Shown here: positions 23,735-32,026 of the stretch, piece by piece
Layout: every line of letters begins with the position of its first letter
Position numbering within the stretch: the stretch's first letter is position 1
Assembly (NCBI GenBank): GCA_018065065.1
Contig: JAGHTZ010000091.1
Span: 1-36,218, forward strand
Direction of reading: 5' to 3'
Length of the DNA: 36,218 bases
DNA from: Candidatus Equadaptatus faecalis
GTDB lineage: Bacteria > Synergistota > Synergistia > Synergistales > Synergistaceae
Made by a program: the position numbers and the translations under genes
Notes under the pieces: generated by a model
Database searches by the model: none
Told to the model about the DNA's origin: nothing
Seen by the model: only the letters and a program-made list of their open reading frames with translations

Positions 23735-24516
23735 AAAAAGTGCTTACCGTAGCCGGCTCGGATTGCAGCGGGGGAGCCGGTATTCAGGCTGATTTGAAAA
23801 CAATGACGGCGCTCGGAGTCTATGGAATGAGCGTTGTTACTTCTCTCACGGCGCAGAACACTGCCGGTGTGTATGCTGTCTGCGACACACCGCCTGAATT
23901 TGTAGCGCAGCAGTTTGACGCCGTTTTCAGCGACATACGTCCTGACGCGGTAAAAATAGGTATGCTGTCCAACGCGGAAATTATCCGCGTCGTTGCTCAA
24001 AAACTTGCGGAATACAAAGCCTGTAATATTGTAGCCGACCCTGTTATGGTTTCAACAAGCGGCTGCAGACTTCTTGCCCCGGACGCTGAACGCAGTCTTA
24101 CAGACTTAATTCTGCCGTCAGCGCTGCTGATTACCCCGAATATTCCGGAGGCAGAGGCACTCTGCGGCTTTAAAATAGCGTCCAGAGACGATATGCTGAA
24201 AGCGGCGGAAGTTCTTGCCCGTGCGAATAGAACTAACGTACTTCTTAAAGGCGGACATCTTGACGGAAATGCCGACGACCTGCTTTACTGCGTGAAGGAC
24301 GGGGCGTGCTGGTTTGAAGCGGAGAAAATAGACAATCCCAACACTCACGGCACGGGCTGTACGCTTTCCTCCGCTATTGCCTGCGGGCTTGCAAAGGGGC
24401 TTGAACTGCGTGAAAGCGTGCGAACGGCAAAAGAATACGTTTCAGGCGCCCTTTCGGCGCGTTTGAATTTGGGAAAGGGAAGCGGGCCGTTAAACCACTG
24501 CTGGAAAATAAATTAA
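23731..24516 (+). CDS. thiD: Hydroxymethylpyrimidine/phosphomethylpyrimidine kinase
   Basis: A 261-residue ribokinase-fold kinase that phosphorylates HMP and HMP-P in thiamine synthesis or salvage. The N terminus VAGSDCSGGAGIQADLKTM and the following GVYGMSVVTSLTAQNT are diagnostic. NTHGTGCTLSSAIACGLA carries the anion hole and catalytic aspartate-equivalent region, with Cys in the GTGC signature. It overlaps the aldolase gene by four bases. No other thiamine genes or TPP riboswitch are in the window, which suggests salvage use. Confidence 0.93.
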   Translation: MKKVLTVAGSDCSGGAGIQADLKTMTALGVYGMSVVTSLTAQNTAGVYAVCDTPPEFVAQQFDAVFSDIRPDAVKIGMLSNAEIIRVVAQKLAEYKACNIVADPVMVSTSGCRLLAPDAERSLTDLILPSALLITPNIPEAEALCGFKIASRDDMLKAAEVLARANRTNVLLKGGHLDGNADDLLYCVKDGACWFEAEKIDNPNTHGTGCTLSSAIACGLAKGLELRESVRTAKEYVSGALSARLNLGKGSGPLNHCWKIN

Positions 24517-24533
24517 CGCTGAAATTAAGACAT

Positions 24534-24562
24534 AAAAAAACAGAGCCTTGCGGCTCTGTTTT
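24534..24562. terminator. Bidirectional terminator between thiD and the ferredoxin gene
   Basis: AACAGAGCC (24539-24547) pairs with GGCTCTGTT (24552-24560) around a TTGC loop, with AAAAAAA before and TTTT after. It terminates the GT2-thiD operon and the convergent ferredoxin gene. Confidence 0.92.
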
Positions 24563-24572
24563 CTGCCGTTTA

Positions 24573-24752
24573 TTAGTCTTCCTGGGAGATTGCGCCAACC
24601 GGGCAGGTTGAAACACAGGCTCCGCATTCGACGCAGGTGTCAGTATCAACGCGTGATTTGCCGTCTTCGATACTGATTGCCGATACCGGGCAGACACCGG
24701 CGCAGGCTTCGCATCCCACGCAGGCATCCTGGTCAACATGTGCCTTTGCCAT
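24573..24752 (-). CDS. 2[4Fe-4S] ferredoxin, 59 residues
   Basis: A short gene read from ATG (complement of 24750-24752) to TAA (complement of 24573-24575). The peptide contains two cluster-binding motifs, CVGCEACAGVCP and CVECGACVSTCP, the classic CxxCxxCxxxCP pattern with the usual exchange of the fourth cysteine between clusters. Its size is that of clostridial-type low-potential electron carriers that serve hydrogenases, oxidoreductases and Rnf-type complexes. AAGGAGG precedes the start on the minus strand. It is monocistronic, between its own promoter and the shared terminator. Confidence 0.95.
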   Translation of the reverse strand: MAKAHVDQDACVGCEACAGVCPVSAISIEDGKSRVDTDTCVECGACVSTCPVGAISQED

Positions 24753-24800
24753 CCTGAAAAACCTCCTTGAGGAAGAATTTTGAACTGCGTTACAGAGGGT

Positions 24801-24828
24801 ATTGTACTCTAAATCCTGTATTTTGCAA
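24801..24828 (-). promoter_or_regulatory. Promoter of the ferredoxin gene
   Basis: On the minus strand TTGCAA (complement of 24823-24828) lies 16 bases from TACAAT (complement of 24801-24806), about 50 bases before the ATG. Confidence 0.65.
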
Positions 24829-24914
24829 GTACATGATATAAAATTAATTATAACGGAATAAAATCGGCGTTTTTGTAATATAATAATATAGGTTTTATGC
24901 GGGGGGATTGAGGT

Positions 24915-25361
24915 ATGCAGTATACGCCCATATTGGATACGGAGCAGGCAAAAACAAAAAATCTGAGCAGATCGGTAATATACGCTGTGTTCGGAATATA
25001 TCTCATCGGCTATTCGGCTTATGCCGCATACAGCCGTGAAAGTCTCAAAACGATACTTGCGGCGTTTGTAATCGGCGGCGTTGTCCTTTTCGCGTCAAAT
25101 TTCAGCAAGCGCTTCTTTATTGCGGATGAAGGAATAGTGCAGTCCGTGCGCAGCTGGTCAGGCAGGCAGGATACTCTGATGCCGTGGGAAGATTTGTTTC
25201 TCGTGTCGTTTGTCACAGAAAAAGACAATCTGACAGCATACTTTGACAACGGCGAAAAGGTGTGGAAGCTTGATTTCCCGAGCTGGCAGAGAAAAGAGCT
25301 GAAACAGCTTGTCATAAAATATCTTCCTGATATGGAAATAAACGAAATAACCAAGAAATGA
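24915..25361 (+). CDS. Small membrane protein with PH-like C-terminal domain
   Basis: A 148-residue protein. Residues about 19-37 and 46-63 are two membrane helices joined by a short loop. Residues 68-148 alternate beta-like strands (FFIADEGIVQSVRSW, TLMPWEDLFLVSF, LTAYFDNGEKVWKLDF) and end in an amphipathic helix. This layout resembles bacterial PH-domain (YcxB/bPH) membrane proteins. The family call is tentative and the function unknown. AT-rich DNA with a TATAAT-like box lies upstream, and GGGGGGATTGAGGT precedes the ATG. Confidence 0.6.
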   Translation: MQYTPILDTEQAKTKNLSRSVIYAVFGIYLIGYSAYAAYSRESLKTILAAFVIGGVVLFASNFSKRFFIADEGIVQSVRSWSGRQDTLMPWEDLFLVSFVTEKDNLTAYFDNGEKVWKLDFPSWQRKELKQLVIKYLPDMEINEITKK

Positions 25362-25367
25362 CAGCGT

Positions 25368-25399
25368 AACGCGGCGGCGTAAAATTTGTCTGCCGCGTT
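25368..25399 (+). terminator. Terminator-like hairpin before the mmd operon
   Basis: AACGCGGC (25368-25375) and GCCGCGTT (25392-25399) form an 8-bp stem with a 16-base loop. Only TGTGT follows, so termination may be weak. Confidence 0.5.
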
Positions 25400-25443
25400 T
25401 GTGTAAAAAATAACGAAGCATAATACATATAGGGGGTGCCTGT

Positions 25444-27003
25444 ATGGGTGAAAGAAGTATAAACGAACTGTGCGGCGAGCTTTTGGAAAAGCGCGCGCTC
25501 ATTGAGGCGGGAGGCGGACAGAAAGCCGTTGATTTCCAGCATTCCAAAGGCAAACTGACTGCACGGGAAAGAATAGCGCTTCTGCTTGACGAAGGCAGCT
25601 TTGTTGAAATTGACGAGTTTATCGTGCACCGCTGCTGCGATTTCGGACTGTCTGAAAAATATTTCCCTGGAGACGGCGTTGTAACAGGCTACGGTACGGT
25701 TGACGGCAGAACAGTGTACGTGTACGCGCAGGATTTCACTGTAATAGGCGGATCACTTGGCGAAATGCATTCTGCCAAAATCTGTAAAATTCAGGATTTG
25801 GCGCTCAAGAACGGAGCTCCCTGCATCGGCATCAATGATTCCGGCGGAGCCAGAATACAGGAAGGTATAGACTCTCTTTCCGGCTTCGGCAAAATATTTT
25901 TCAGAAACGTTAAAGCAAGTGGCATTATTCCGCAGCTGTCCGTCATAGCCGGAACCTGTGCCGGTGGGGCGGTCTACAGCCCTGCTCTTACTGATTTCGT
26001 GTTTATGGTGAACAAAACCGGCGTAATGCATATAACAGGCCCTGCGGTTATTAAAGCCGTAACCGGCGAAAGCGTAACCTCGGAAGAAATAGGCGGCGCA
26101 ACGGCGCACAATGCCGTTTCAGGCTGCGCACATTTTTATGCCGAAAATGAACAGGACTGCTTCTGTCAGGTAAGAAAACTGCTCAGCTACATTCCGTCGA
26201 ACAATATGGAGGAAGCTCCTTACGTTGAAACCGGCGATTCGACGGCACGTGCCGACATATCCCTGCGCGAAGCGGTTCCCGTAGATCCTAACACGCCTTA
26301 CGACGTGCGCAGGGTAATTGAAACGGTTTTTGACAACGGGGAATTTTTTGAAGTGCAGCCGATGTTTGCAAAGAATATGGTTACAGGCTTTGCAAGGCTC
26401 GGAGGACGTTCCGTCGGAGTAATTGCCAATCAGGCGTGCGAGCTTGCCGGCTGCATAGACATAGACGCGGCGGACAAAGCGGGGCGTTTCGTGCGTTTCT
26501 GCGACGCATTCAACATTCCTGTCGTTACCTTCGTTGACGTTCCCGGCTATCTTCCGGGACGCGATCAGGAAATGCGCGGCATAATCCGCCACGGAGCGAA
26601 ACTGATTTACGCTTACAGTGAAGCAACAATTCCGAAAGTTACCGTCATTCTCCGCAAGGCATACGGCGGTTCATACATAGCTATGTGCTGCAAGGAACTC
26701 GGAGCCGACGCCGTTATGGCTTGGCCGACAGCCCGCGTTGCGGTTATGGGTGCCGAGGGCGCCGCGAAGATTATTTTCAAGCATGAGATCGAAACGGCGG
26801 ACAACAAGGCTGCCGTACGCGACGAGAAAATCGCGGAGTACAGGCGTATGTTTGAAAATCCGTACAGGGCTCTTGAGCACGGACACATTGACAGCGTAAT
26901 CCTTCCGGAAGAAACGCGCGCGATGATTTATCAGGCGCTTGTCGCCAACGAAACTAAAGACGAGCAGCGTCCGGTGCGCAAGCACGGCGTAATGCCGAAT
27001 TAG
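25444..27003 (+). CDS. mmdA: Methylmalonyl-CoA decarboxylase alpha subunit (carboxyltransferase)
   Basis: A 519-residue cytoplasmic subunit that transfers the carboxyl group from an acyl-CoA, most likely (S)-methylmalonyl-CoA, to biotin on the carrier subunit. It has the two-domain crotonase-like carboxyltransferase fold: HSKGKLTARERIALLLDEGS near the N terminus, INDSGGARIQEG, GTCAGGAVYSPALTDF (N-terminal oxyanion region), and FVDVPGYLPGRDQE and KAYGGSYIAMCCKELGAD in the C-terminal domain. Length matches MmdA/PccB-type subunits. The following genes for OadG-like, biotin-carrier and Na+-pump subunits make a sodium-pumping decarboxylase the firm reading and exclude a stand-alone propionyl-CoA carboxylase. 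Glutaconyl-CoA decarboxylase is a less likely alternative. Confidence 0.93.
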   Translation: MGERSINELCGELLEKRALIEAGGGQKAVDFQHSKGKLTARERIALLLDEGSFVEIDEFIVHRCCDFGLSEKYFPGDGVVTGYGTVDGRTVYVYAQDFTVIGGSLGEMHSAKICKIQDLALKNGAPCIGINDSGGARIQEGIDSLSGFGKIFFRNVKASGIIPQLSVIAGTCAGGAVYSPALTDFVFMVNKTGVMHITGPAVIKAVTGESVTSEEIGGATAHNAVSGCAHFYAENEQDCFCQVRKLLSYIPSNNMEEAPYVETGDSTARADISLREAVPVDPNTPYDVRRVIETVFDNGEFFEVQPMFAKNMVTGFARLGGRSVGVIANQACELAGCIDIDAADKAGRFVRFCDAFNIPVVTFVDVPGYLPGRDQEMRGIIRHGAKLIYAYSEATIPKVTVILRKAYGGSYIAMCCKELGADAVMAWPTARVAVMGAEGAAKIIFKHEIETADNKAAVRDEKIAEYRRMFENPYRALEHGHIDSVILPEETRAMIYQALVANETKDEQRPVRKHGVMPN

Positions 27004-27010
27004 GCGCGAA

Positions 27011-27385
27011 ATGAGTACGGCGGAATATTTCACAGGGGTGCAGGGCGGCGTACTGATGTCGCTGATAGCGTTCAGCATAGTTTTTATTCTGATTGGCTTT
27101 ATTATGCTTTTGATGATGTCGCTTCACAAAGCCTGCTACAGGGCGGCGCAGAAAAAAGCGGCAGCGGAGAACGCTATGGCGCGTGAAACCGTGCCTGCCG
27201 CGGAGCCTGAAAAAGACGACGGTACAGAACTGGCGGCGGTTATTTCCGCTGCTGTTATGCAGTTTGTCTCGCAGGACGCGAAAGTTCTTTCTTTCAGACC
27301 TTCAGCGGCTGCCGCCCCGAAGAAAACGATGTGGGGCCGACTGAACAGACTGCGTAATTTCGAAAACGGCACAACAGCAAGATAA
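27011..27385 (+). CDS. mmdD: Decarboxylase delta subunit, OadG/MmdD family
   Basis: A 124-residue small membrane subunit that assembles the sodium-pumping decarboxylase. One N-terminal helix (GGVLMSLIAFSIVFILIGFIMLLMM) is followed by a basic, Ala-rich segment and the conserved AVISAAVMQFV helix, as in OadG proteins. It starts seven bases after mmdA. Confidence 0.88.
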   Translation: MSTAEYFTGVQGGVLMSLIAFSIVFILIGFIMLLMMSLHKACYRAAQKKAAAENAMARETVPAAEPEKDDGTELAAVISAAVMQFVSQDAKVLSFRPSAAAAPKKTMWGRLNRLRNFENGTTAR

Positions 27386-27405
27386 ATATTTGGGGAGGAA
27401 CGGAT

Positions 27406-27792
27406 ATGATAAAAAATTACAAAATTACGGTCAACGGCAAAAGCTACGATGTAACGGTTGAAGACGGAACTGCACAGCCTCAGGCACAGCCTGCGCCGGC
27501 GCAGGCGATAGGACAGCCTGAACCGCGGAAAGCACCTGAAACGCCGGTGTCAGCAGAGCCGAAAGCGGCAGAAAAAATCAGCGGCGCAGTAGAAGCCCCG
27601 ATGCCGGGTAAAATTCTTAAGGTTCTCGTCGCCGAAGGCGATACTGTTAAAGCCGGACAGCTTGTGGTAATTCTTGAAGCCATGAAAATGGAAAACGAGA
27701 TATTTGCAACGGCTGACGGAACGGTACAGAAAATTGTCTGCAAAACAGGCGCCAGCGTCAGTACTGGAGACGCGCTTCTTGTTATAGCGTAA
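27406..27792 (+). CDS. mmdC: Biotin carboxyl carrier protein, decarboxylase gamma subunit
   Basis: A 128-residue biotinylated carrier. Residues 1-20 (YKITVNGKSYDVTVED) begin a conserved N-terminal strand set, residues about 21-60 form a flexible Pro/Ala/Gln-rich linker, and residues 61-128 are the biotinyl domain (APMPGKILKVLVAEGDTVKAG). The biotin site is Lys94 in EAMKMEN. It shuttles CO2 between the alpha and beta subunits. Confidence 0.93.
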   Translation: MIKNYKITVNGKSYDVTVEDGTAQPQAQPAPAQAIGQPEPRKAPETPVSAEPKAAEKISGAVEAPMPGKILKVLVAEGDTVKAGQLVVILEAMKMENEIFATADGTVQKIVCKTGASVSTGDALLVIA

Positions 27793-27802
27793 GGACAGGC
27801 AG

Positions 27803-28927
27803 ATGGAAATATATCTTTCCGCGCTGCGCGGAATAATCGAACAGTCAGGCTTGGCGGGACTTACGCAGGGCAATGCGGTAATGCTTGCCGTTGCTTTTGT
27901 TCTGCTCTACCTTGCGATAGTAAAAGATTTTGAGCCGCTGCTTCTCATCCCGATTTCTTTCGGCTGTATTCTCGTCAACCTTCCGCTTTCCGGAATAATT
28001 GACGAAGGCGGTTTCCTTTACTACGTTAAAATAGGACTTGACCATGAAATATATCCTATTCTGATTTTCATGGGTATCGGCGCGCTTACGGATTTTGGTC
28101 CCCTGCTTGCCAACCCGATTACTTTCCTGCTCGGAGCGGCTGCACAGCTCGGCGTGTTTGTGGCGCTTGTCGGTGCCGTGTGCATGGGATTTTCGCTTCC
28201 GGCAGCGGCGAGTATAGGCATAATCGGAGGCGCCGATGGTCCTATCGCTTTCTATATATGCCAGCGTCTTTGCAGGGATATACTGCCGGCGGTCGCTGTT
28301 GCGGCTTACAGCTACATGTCGCTTGTTCCGCTTATTCAGCCGCCCGTGATAAAGCTTCTTACGACCAAAGAAGACCGCGGAATTAAAATGGAACAGCTCC
28401 AGCCTGTTTCAAAAACAGAAAGAATACTGTTCCCGATACTTTCAACCGTTGTCTGCGGACTGATACTTCCTGCGGCGGTTCCTCTTATCGGAATACTTAT
28501 GTTCGGAAATCTGCTGCGTGAAAGCGGGGCAACCGAACGTCTCAGCCAGGCGACACAGAACGAGATTTTGAACGCGACCACGATTTTCCTCGGAATTTCT
28601 GTCGGCGCGACAATGCAGGCGGAATCCTTCCTCAGAATGGATACGCTCAAAATTATTGCGCTCGGTCTTGTCGCGTTTGTTTTCAGCACTGCGGGCGGTG
28701 TTCTGTTCGGACAGCTGCTCAAGGTGCTGTCGGGAAGGAAAATCAACCCCGTTATCGGCGCCGCCGGCGTTTCAGCAGTTCCGATGGCTGCCCGAGTCTG
28801 TCAGAAGGTCGTTCAGCAGGAATACCCTGGTTCATACGTCCTCATGCACGCTATGGGACCCAACGTCGCCGGCGTTATAGGAACGACCATAGCCGGAGGG
28901 GCAATGATCACCCTCCTTATGCACTAA
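27803..28927 (+). CDS. mmdB: Na+-pumping decarboxylase beta subunit
   Basis: A 374-residue integral membrane protein that decarboxylates carboxybiotin and exports Na+. It has about nine or more helices. The essential aspartate is Asp145 in GGADGP (142-147), and the C-terminal half keeps NPVIGAAGVSAVPMAARV and LMHAMGPNVAGVIG, which line the ion pathway. It is the expected length for OadB/MmdB/GcdB. Specificity follows from the alpha subunit. Confidence 0.94.
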   Translation: MEIYLSALRGIIEQSGLAGLTQGNAVMLAVAFVLLYLAIVKDFEPLLLIPISFGCILVNLPLSGIIDEGGFLYYVKIGLDHEIYPILIFMGIGALTDFGPLLANPITFLLGAAAQLGVFVALVGAVCMGFSLPAAASIGIIGGADGPIAFYICQRLCRDILPAVAVAAYSYMSLVPLIQPPVIKLLTTKEDRGIKMEQLQPVSKTERILFPILSTVVCGLILPAAVPLIGILMFGNLLRESGATERLSQATQNEILNATTIFLGISVGATMQAESFLRMDTLKIIALGLVAFVFSTAGGVLFGQLLKVLSGRKINPVIGAAGVSAVPMAARVCQKVVQQEYPGSYVLMHAMGPNVAGVIGTTIAGGAMITLLMH

Positions 28928-28936
28928 GGTTTGTAC

Positions 28937-29824
28937 ATGAACAAAATTTATGAAGTAAAAGCCGAAGAAATAAAAAGCCTTGCCGTTTCGCTGCTGCTGA
29001 AAGCCAATATACAGCTGTCAGAAGGAATGAAACAGCTTGTTCGCAATGCGCGGGAAGCTGAAAAAATGCCGCTTGCCAGAGAAATTCTTGCGGATTTGGC
29101 GAAAAACGCAGAGCTTGCGGAAGAAAAGCAGCTTCCGATGTGTCAGGACTGCGGACTTGCCGTAATATTTGCCGAAATAGGGCAGGACGTGCATATCACC
29201 GGCGGCGATATTACGGAAACCTTAAACGAAGCCGTGAAAGAAGCTTACGAAAAAGGGTTCTTGCGCAAATCGGTTGACCTTGACCCGCTGTTTAACAGGG
29301 AGAACAGCGGAGACAACACGCCTGCCGTGATACATTGCAGCATTGTCCCGGGCAGTTCCGTAAAAATAACAGTCAGCCCCAAAGGTATGGGCAGCGAAAA
29401 TATGAGCCGTCTGTTTATGCTTAAACCGTCCGACGGCGTAGAGGGAGTATTGAACGCCGTCACCGAAACCGTTGAAAAAGCGGGCGCAAATCCCTGTCCT
29501 CCGATAGTTCTTGGCATAGGAATAGGCGGAAACTTTGAAACTGTTGCTCTTGCCGCAAAAAAAGCCTTGCTCAGCACCGAAGGAAAACGCAATACAGACG
29601 AACGTTACGCGGCGCTTGAAAAAGAAATAATCAGCCGCTGCAACAAACTCGGAATAGGCGCGGCAGGTTACGGCGGAACGGTTACGGTGCTTGACGCCCA
29701 CGTTATCGCCTTACCGACGCATATAGCGGGTCTGCCTGTTGCCGTCAACGTATGCTGCCATGCTCTCCGCCATGCGGAAGGAACAATAGAGGGCAGAGCG
29801 GTGGAGGTATCCTGCAATGCTTAA
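28937..29824 (+). CDS. Class I fumarase-type hydratase, alpha subunit
   Basis: A 295-residue subunit of a two-subunit, [4Fe-4S]-dependent hydratase that interconverts fumarate and malate. ATG 28937 is preferred over TTG 28931. Cluster-ligand cysteines appear in LPMCQDCG (Cys69), GANPCPP and VNVCCHALRH. GSENMSRLFMLKP and LGIGIGGNFE are conserved family motifs. CQDCG replaces the commoner CQDTG, a small variation. Tartrate dehydratase (TtdA) is a related alternative. The mmd neighbourhood favours fumarase in the succinate-propionate route. It overlaps the beta gene by eight bases. Confidence 0.88.
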   Translation: MNKIYEVKAEEIKSLAVSLLLKANIQLSEGMKQLVRNAREAEKMPLAREILADLAKNAELAEEKQLPMCQDCGLAVIFAEIGQDVHITGGDITETLNEAVKEAYEKGFLRKSVDLDPLFNRENSGDNTPAVIHCSIVPGSSVKITVSPKGMGSENMSRLFMLKPSDGVEGVLNAVTETVEKAGANPCPPIVLGIGIGGNFETVALAAKKALLSTEGKRNTDERYAALEKEIISRCNKLGIGAAGYGGTVTVLDAHVIALPTHIAGLPVAVNVCCHALRHAEGTIEGRAVEVSCNA

Positions 29825-30386
29825 AGAAATATTTCTGCCTCTTGACGATACTGCTGTTTTGGAACTGCACGCCGGAGACAAAATTCTGCTTACGGGAGAA
29901 ATTTACGTTGCAAGGGATGCCGCGCACGAACGCATTGTCTCGGCGATAAAAAACGGCGGAAAACCTCCCTTTGAGATAGCGGAAGCGGCAGTATATTACG
30001 CCGGTCCAGCGCCTGTAAAGCCCGGGGAAATAATCGGGGTAATAGGACCTACGACCGCCGGAAGAATGGACGCTTACACGCCGTTTCTTCTTGAACGCGG
30101 TCTGCGTGTTATGATAGGCAAAGGCAAACGTTCTGCCGAAGTTATTGAAGCCATGAAAAAACGCAAGGCAGTGTATCTTGGGGCAGCAGGCGGGGCAGCC
30201 GTTCTGCTTCAAAGTTCCGTGACGGAAGCCGAAACGATTGCGTGGCCTGAACTGGGGCCTGAAGCCGTATTGAGACTAAAAATTAAGCAGATGCCGCTTG
30301 TGGTGGTTATAGACTGTGAAGGAAACAGCCTGTACGAAACAGGACAGGCTGCGGCAAAAAAGTTAATCGCTGAAACCGAGAGGTAG
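29817..30386 (+). CDS. Class I fumarase-type hydratase, beta subunit
   Basis: A 189-residue partner of the preceding subunit (Fumerase_C domain). It has LHAGDKILLTGEIYVARDAAHERI, YYAGPAPVKPGE, IGPTTAGRMDAYTP and GKGKRS, which carry the substrate-binding arginines and the catalytic region. It starts inside the 3' end of the alpha gene, so both subunits should be made in balance. Confidence 0.9.
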   Translation: MLKEIFLPLDDTAVLELHAGDKILLTGEIYVARDAAHERIVSAIKNGGKPPFEIAEAAVYYAGPAPVKPGEIIGVIGPTTAGRMDAYTPFLLERGLRVMIGKGKRSAEVIEAMKKRKAVYLGAAGGAAVLLQSSVTEAETIAWPELGPEAVLRLKIKQMPLVVVIDCEGNSLYETGQAAAKKLIAETER

Positions 30387-30388
30387 AA

Positions 30389-31276
30389 ATGGCACGAAAA
30401 CAGCCCTTGATATGGGGCGCTATTCAAATCGTGAAAAAAATTATTTACGCCCTGCCGCACAAACAGGCATGCGCTCTTGGCGGTTGGATTGGTCTGCTTG
30501 TGGCGTTCTTTTCAAAAAAACGCGTCGCGGCAGCCGAAAAACGCTGCGCAAAAGCTCTGGGTGTCAGCGCGGAAGAAGCAGCGAGAATTGTCAGGGCATC
30601 CTACAGGCATTTTGGCACGGCAGCCGTTGAATTTATGCGGCAGCCGATAATGCTTGACAAACTTGACGGGCTTGTGCGCGTTCACGGCGAGAAAAACCTT
30701 GACGATGCCCTTGCCTGCGGCAAAGGCGTAATGTTTATAACCGCGCATTTGGGCAACTGGGAATATGCCGCGTCGCTGTTTGCAAAACACGGCTATCCTA
30801 TCAACGGACTCGTTGCGGAACAGCGTGACGAAAGAATTACGGCTCTCATTGAAGAAATACGCGTCGCCAGCAAAGTAAAAGTCCTTTACAAAAATTCCGA
30901 CCTGAAAAAAATGATGCAGCTCCTCCGCAGGGGCGAACTGATTGCTGTGCCTATAGACCAGGACGCAAGAGACAAAGGAATACTGTCGCCGTTTCTCGGC
31001 ATTCCGGCAAGCACCCCGACAGGGGTCGCCAAGCTGGCTGACAAATTTGACTGTAAAGTTGTTGCCGGTTTCTGCGTGAAAGCTGAAGACGGAATTTACG
31101 ATTTTTACCTGCTTCCCGCGTTGGAAAGCGAAGACGGAAAACGCTTCGGCGAGGATGTTCAGAAAAGCATAGACAGCTGCAACGAAGTTATCTCCGAATG
31201 GATAAGAAAATATCCTGAGCAGTGGATGTGGCTCTATCCGCGCTGGGAATCGGTCGAAGAAGGGCAGATAAAATGA
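30389..31276 (+). CDS. LpxL/HtrB-like acyltransferase
   Basis: A 295-residue inner-membrane-associated acyltransferase of the lipid A lauroyl/myristoyl transferase family, which adds secondary acyl chains to lipid A or a related envelope lipid. The catalytic HX4E is HLGNWE (His120, Glu125). IAVPIDQDARDKG and the C-terminal YPEQWMWLYPRWE are family motifs. A short N-terminal hydrophobic segment (residues 27-42) anchors it. It begins two bases after the fumarase beta stop. Its presence in a metabolic operon supports an outer membrane with lipid A-like lipid. Confidence 0.87.
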   Translation: MARKQPLIWGAIQIVKKIIYALPHKQACALGGWIGLLVAFFSKKRVAAAEKRCAKALGVSAEEAARIVRASYRHFGTAAVEFMRQPIMLDKLDGLVRVHGEKNLDDALACGKGVMFITAHLGNWEYAASLFAKHGYPINGLVAEQRDERITALIEEIRVASKVKVLYKNSDLKKMMQLLRRGELIAVPIDQDARDKGILSPFLGIPASTPTGVAKLADKFDCKVVAGFCVKAEDGIYDFYLLPALESEDGKRFGEDVQKSIDSCNEVISEWIRKYPEQWMWLYPRWESVEEGQIK

Positions 31277-31704
31277 AGTGTGCTGCTGACCCGGGAAAAT
31301 TCAAAACGGGCTTTGTACTGACGGAGAACGACGGAAATCTGATTTTTTCCGCCGTTATTCCCGCTGAAAAACATTCTGAATTTGTCAGTGCAGTTGAAAC
31401 GGGAAATTATGCGCTGCTTGAAAAATGGTGCCGTGAAGGCAGACTGCCCGAGAAAATTGAAGTGAACGAAATCCTGCTCGGAAGCGGAACAACGCATAAA
31501 GAACTTGAAAAAATGCTGAAAGACAAAATCCCCGTGCGGATTGTTGACGAATACGGCACCACGCTTGAAGGCAGAAAATTGTACTGGAAACTGCACCCGC
31601 CCAAGGGCTTGCTGAAACTGTTCCCGACCTCGCTGCGGACTCCGCCGCGCGATATTGATGACCTTGCCGCATGGGCAATTATACTGAAAAGTCTGGCAGA
31701 ATAA
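31273..31704 (+). CDS. YqgF/RuvX-like RNase H-fold protein
   Basis: A 143-residue protein that starts at ATG 31273, overlapping the upstream stop (ATGA). The first strand AADPGKFKTGFVL carries the RNase H-fold aspartate. ILLGSGTTHKELEKML, IVDEYGTTLEGRKLYW and TPPRDIDDLAAWAIIL match a divergent group of YqgF-like resolvase-fold proteins in Firmicutes and related lineages, with acidic residues in the expected places. Roles in pre-16S rRNA end processing or junction resolution are known for true YqgF/RuvX. This subgroup is uncharacterised. It is the last gene of the operon. Confidence 0.65.
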   Translation: MKCAADPGKFKTGFVLTENDGNLIFSAVIPAEKHSEFVSAVETGNYALLEKWCREGRLPEKIEVNEILLGSGTTHKELEKMLKDKIPVRIVDEYGTTLEGRKLYWKLHPPKGLLKLFPTSLRTPPRDIDDLAAWAIILKSLAE

Positions 31705-31707
31705 AAA

Positions 31708-31730
31708 AACGGCGCACAGCGCCGTTGATT
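31708..31730. terminator. Bidirectional terminator, end of the mmd operon
   Basis: AACGGCGC (31708-31715) pairs with GCGCCGTT (31719-31726) around ACA, with AAAAAAA before and GATTTTTTATTTTTT after. It serves the plus-strand operon and the convergent yerC-like gene, whose stop codon lies in the T-run. Confidence 0.92.
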
Positions 31731-31732
31731 TT

Positions 31733-32026
31733 TTATTTTTTGTCCGCGAGTTTTTTCAAAACGTCCTGATATCCGTCAGTGCCGTACTCTACAAATTTTT
31801 TCACGCGGCTGATTGTTGCGGTGCTTGCCCCTGTCTGCTGGACAATCTTCGGGTATGACATCTTTTTGAGAAGCAGACTTGCAACCTGCAGCCTCTGGGC
31901 AAAAGCCTCTATTTCGGCATAGGTTGCCACGTCTTCAAGGAACCTGTACGCTTCCTCGCGTGTTTCTATAGCCGCTATGCAGTCGCAAAGCTGATCGGTG
32001 AACTCATTTTTCCAGTTGGCTGCCAT
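31733..32026 (-). CDS. yerC: YerC-family TrpR-like DNA-binding protein
   Basis: A 97-residue cytoplasmic protein. ATG (complement of 32024-32026) is preceded on the minus strand by GGAGGTGTCC; longer frames run through repeat DNA and have no ribosome binding site. The sequence EEAYRFLEDVATYAEIEAFAQRLQVA, then YPKIVQQTGASTATISRVKKFVEYG, is the TrpR/YerC helix-turn-helix with the conserved GASTATISR recognition element. Target genes of this family are mostly unknown. It is not expected to bind tryptophan on this evidence. Confidence 0.9.
   Translation of the reverse strand: MAANWKNEFTDQLCDCIAAIETREEAYRFLEDVATYAEIEAFAQRLQVASLLLKKMSYPKIVQQTGASTATISRVKKFVEYGTDGYQDVLKKLADKK

Noticed and set aside
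24374-24739. 121-codon minus-strand frame across the thiD end and ferredoxin gene
   Set aside because: The true gene here is the 59-residue ferredoxin in another frame, with AAGGAGG and two cysteine cluster motifs. The longer frame runs through the terminator and into thiD.
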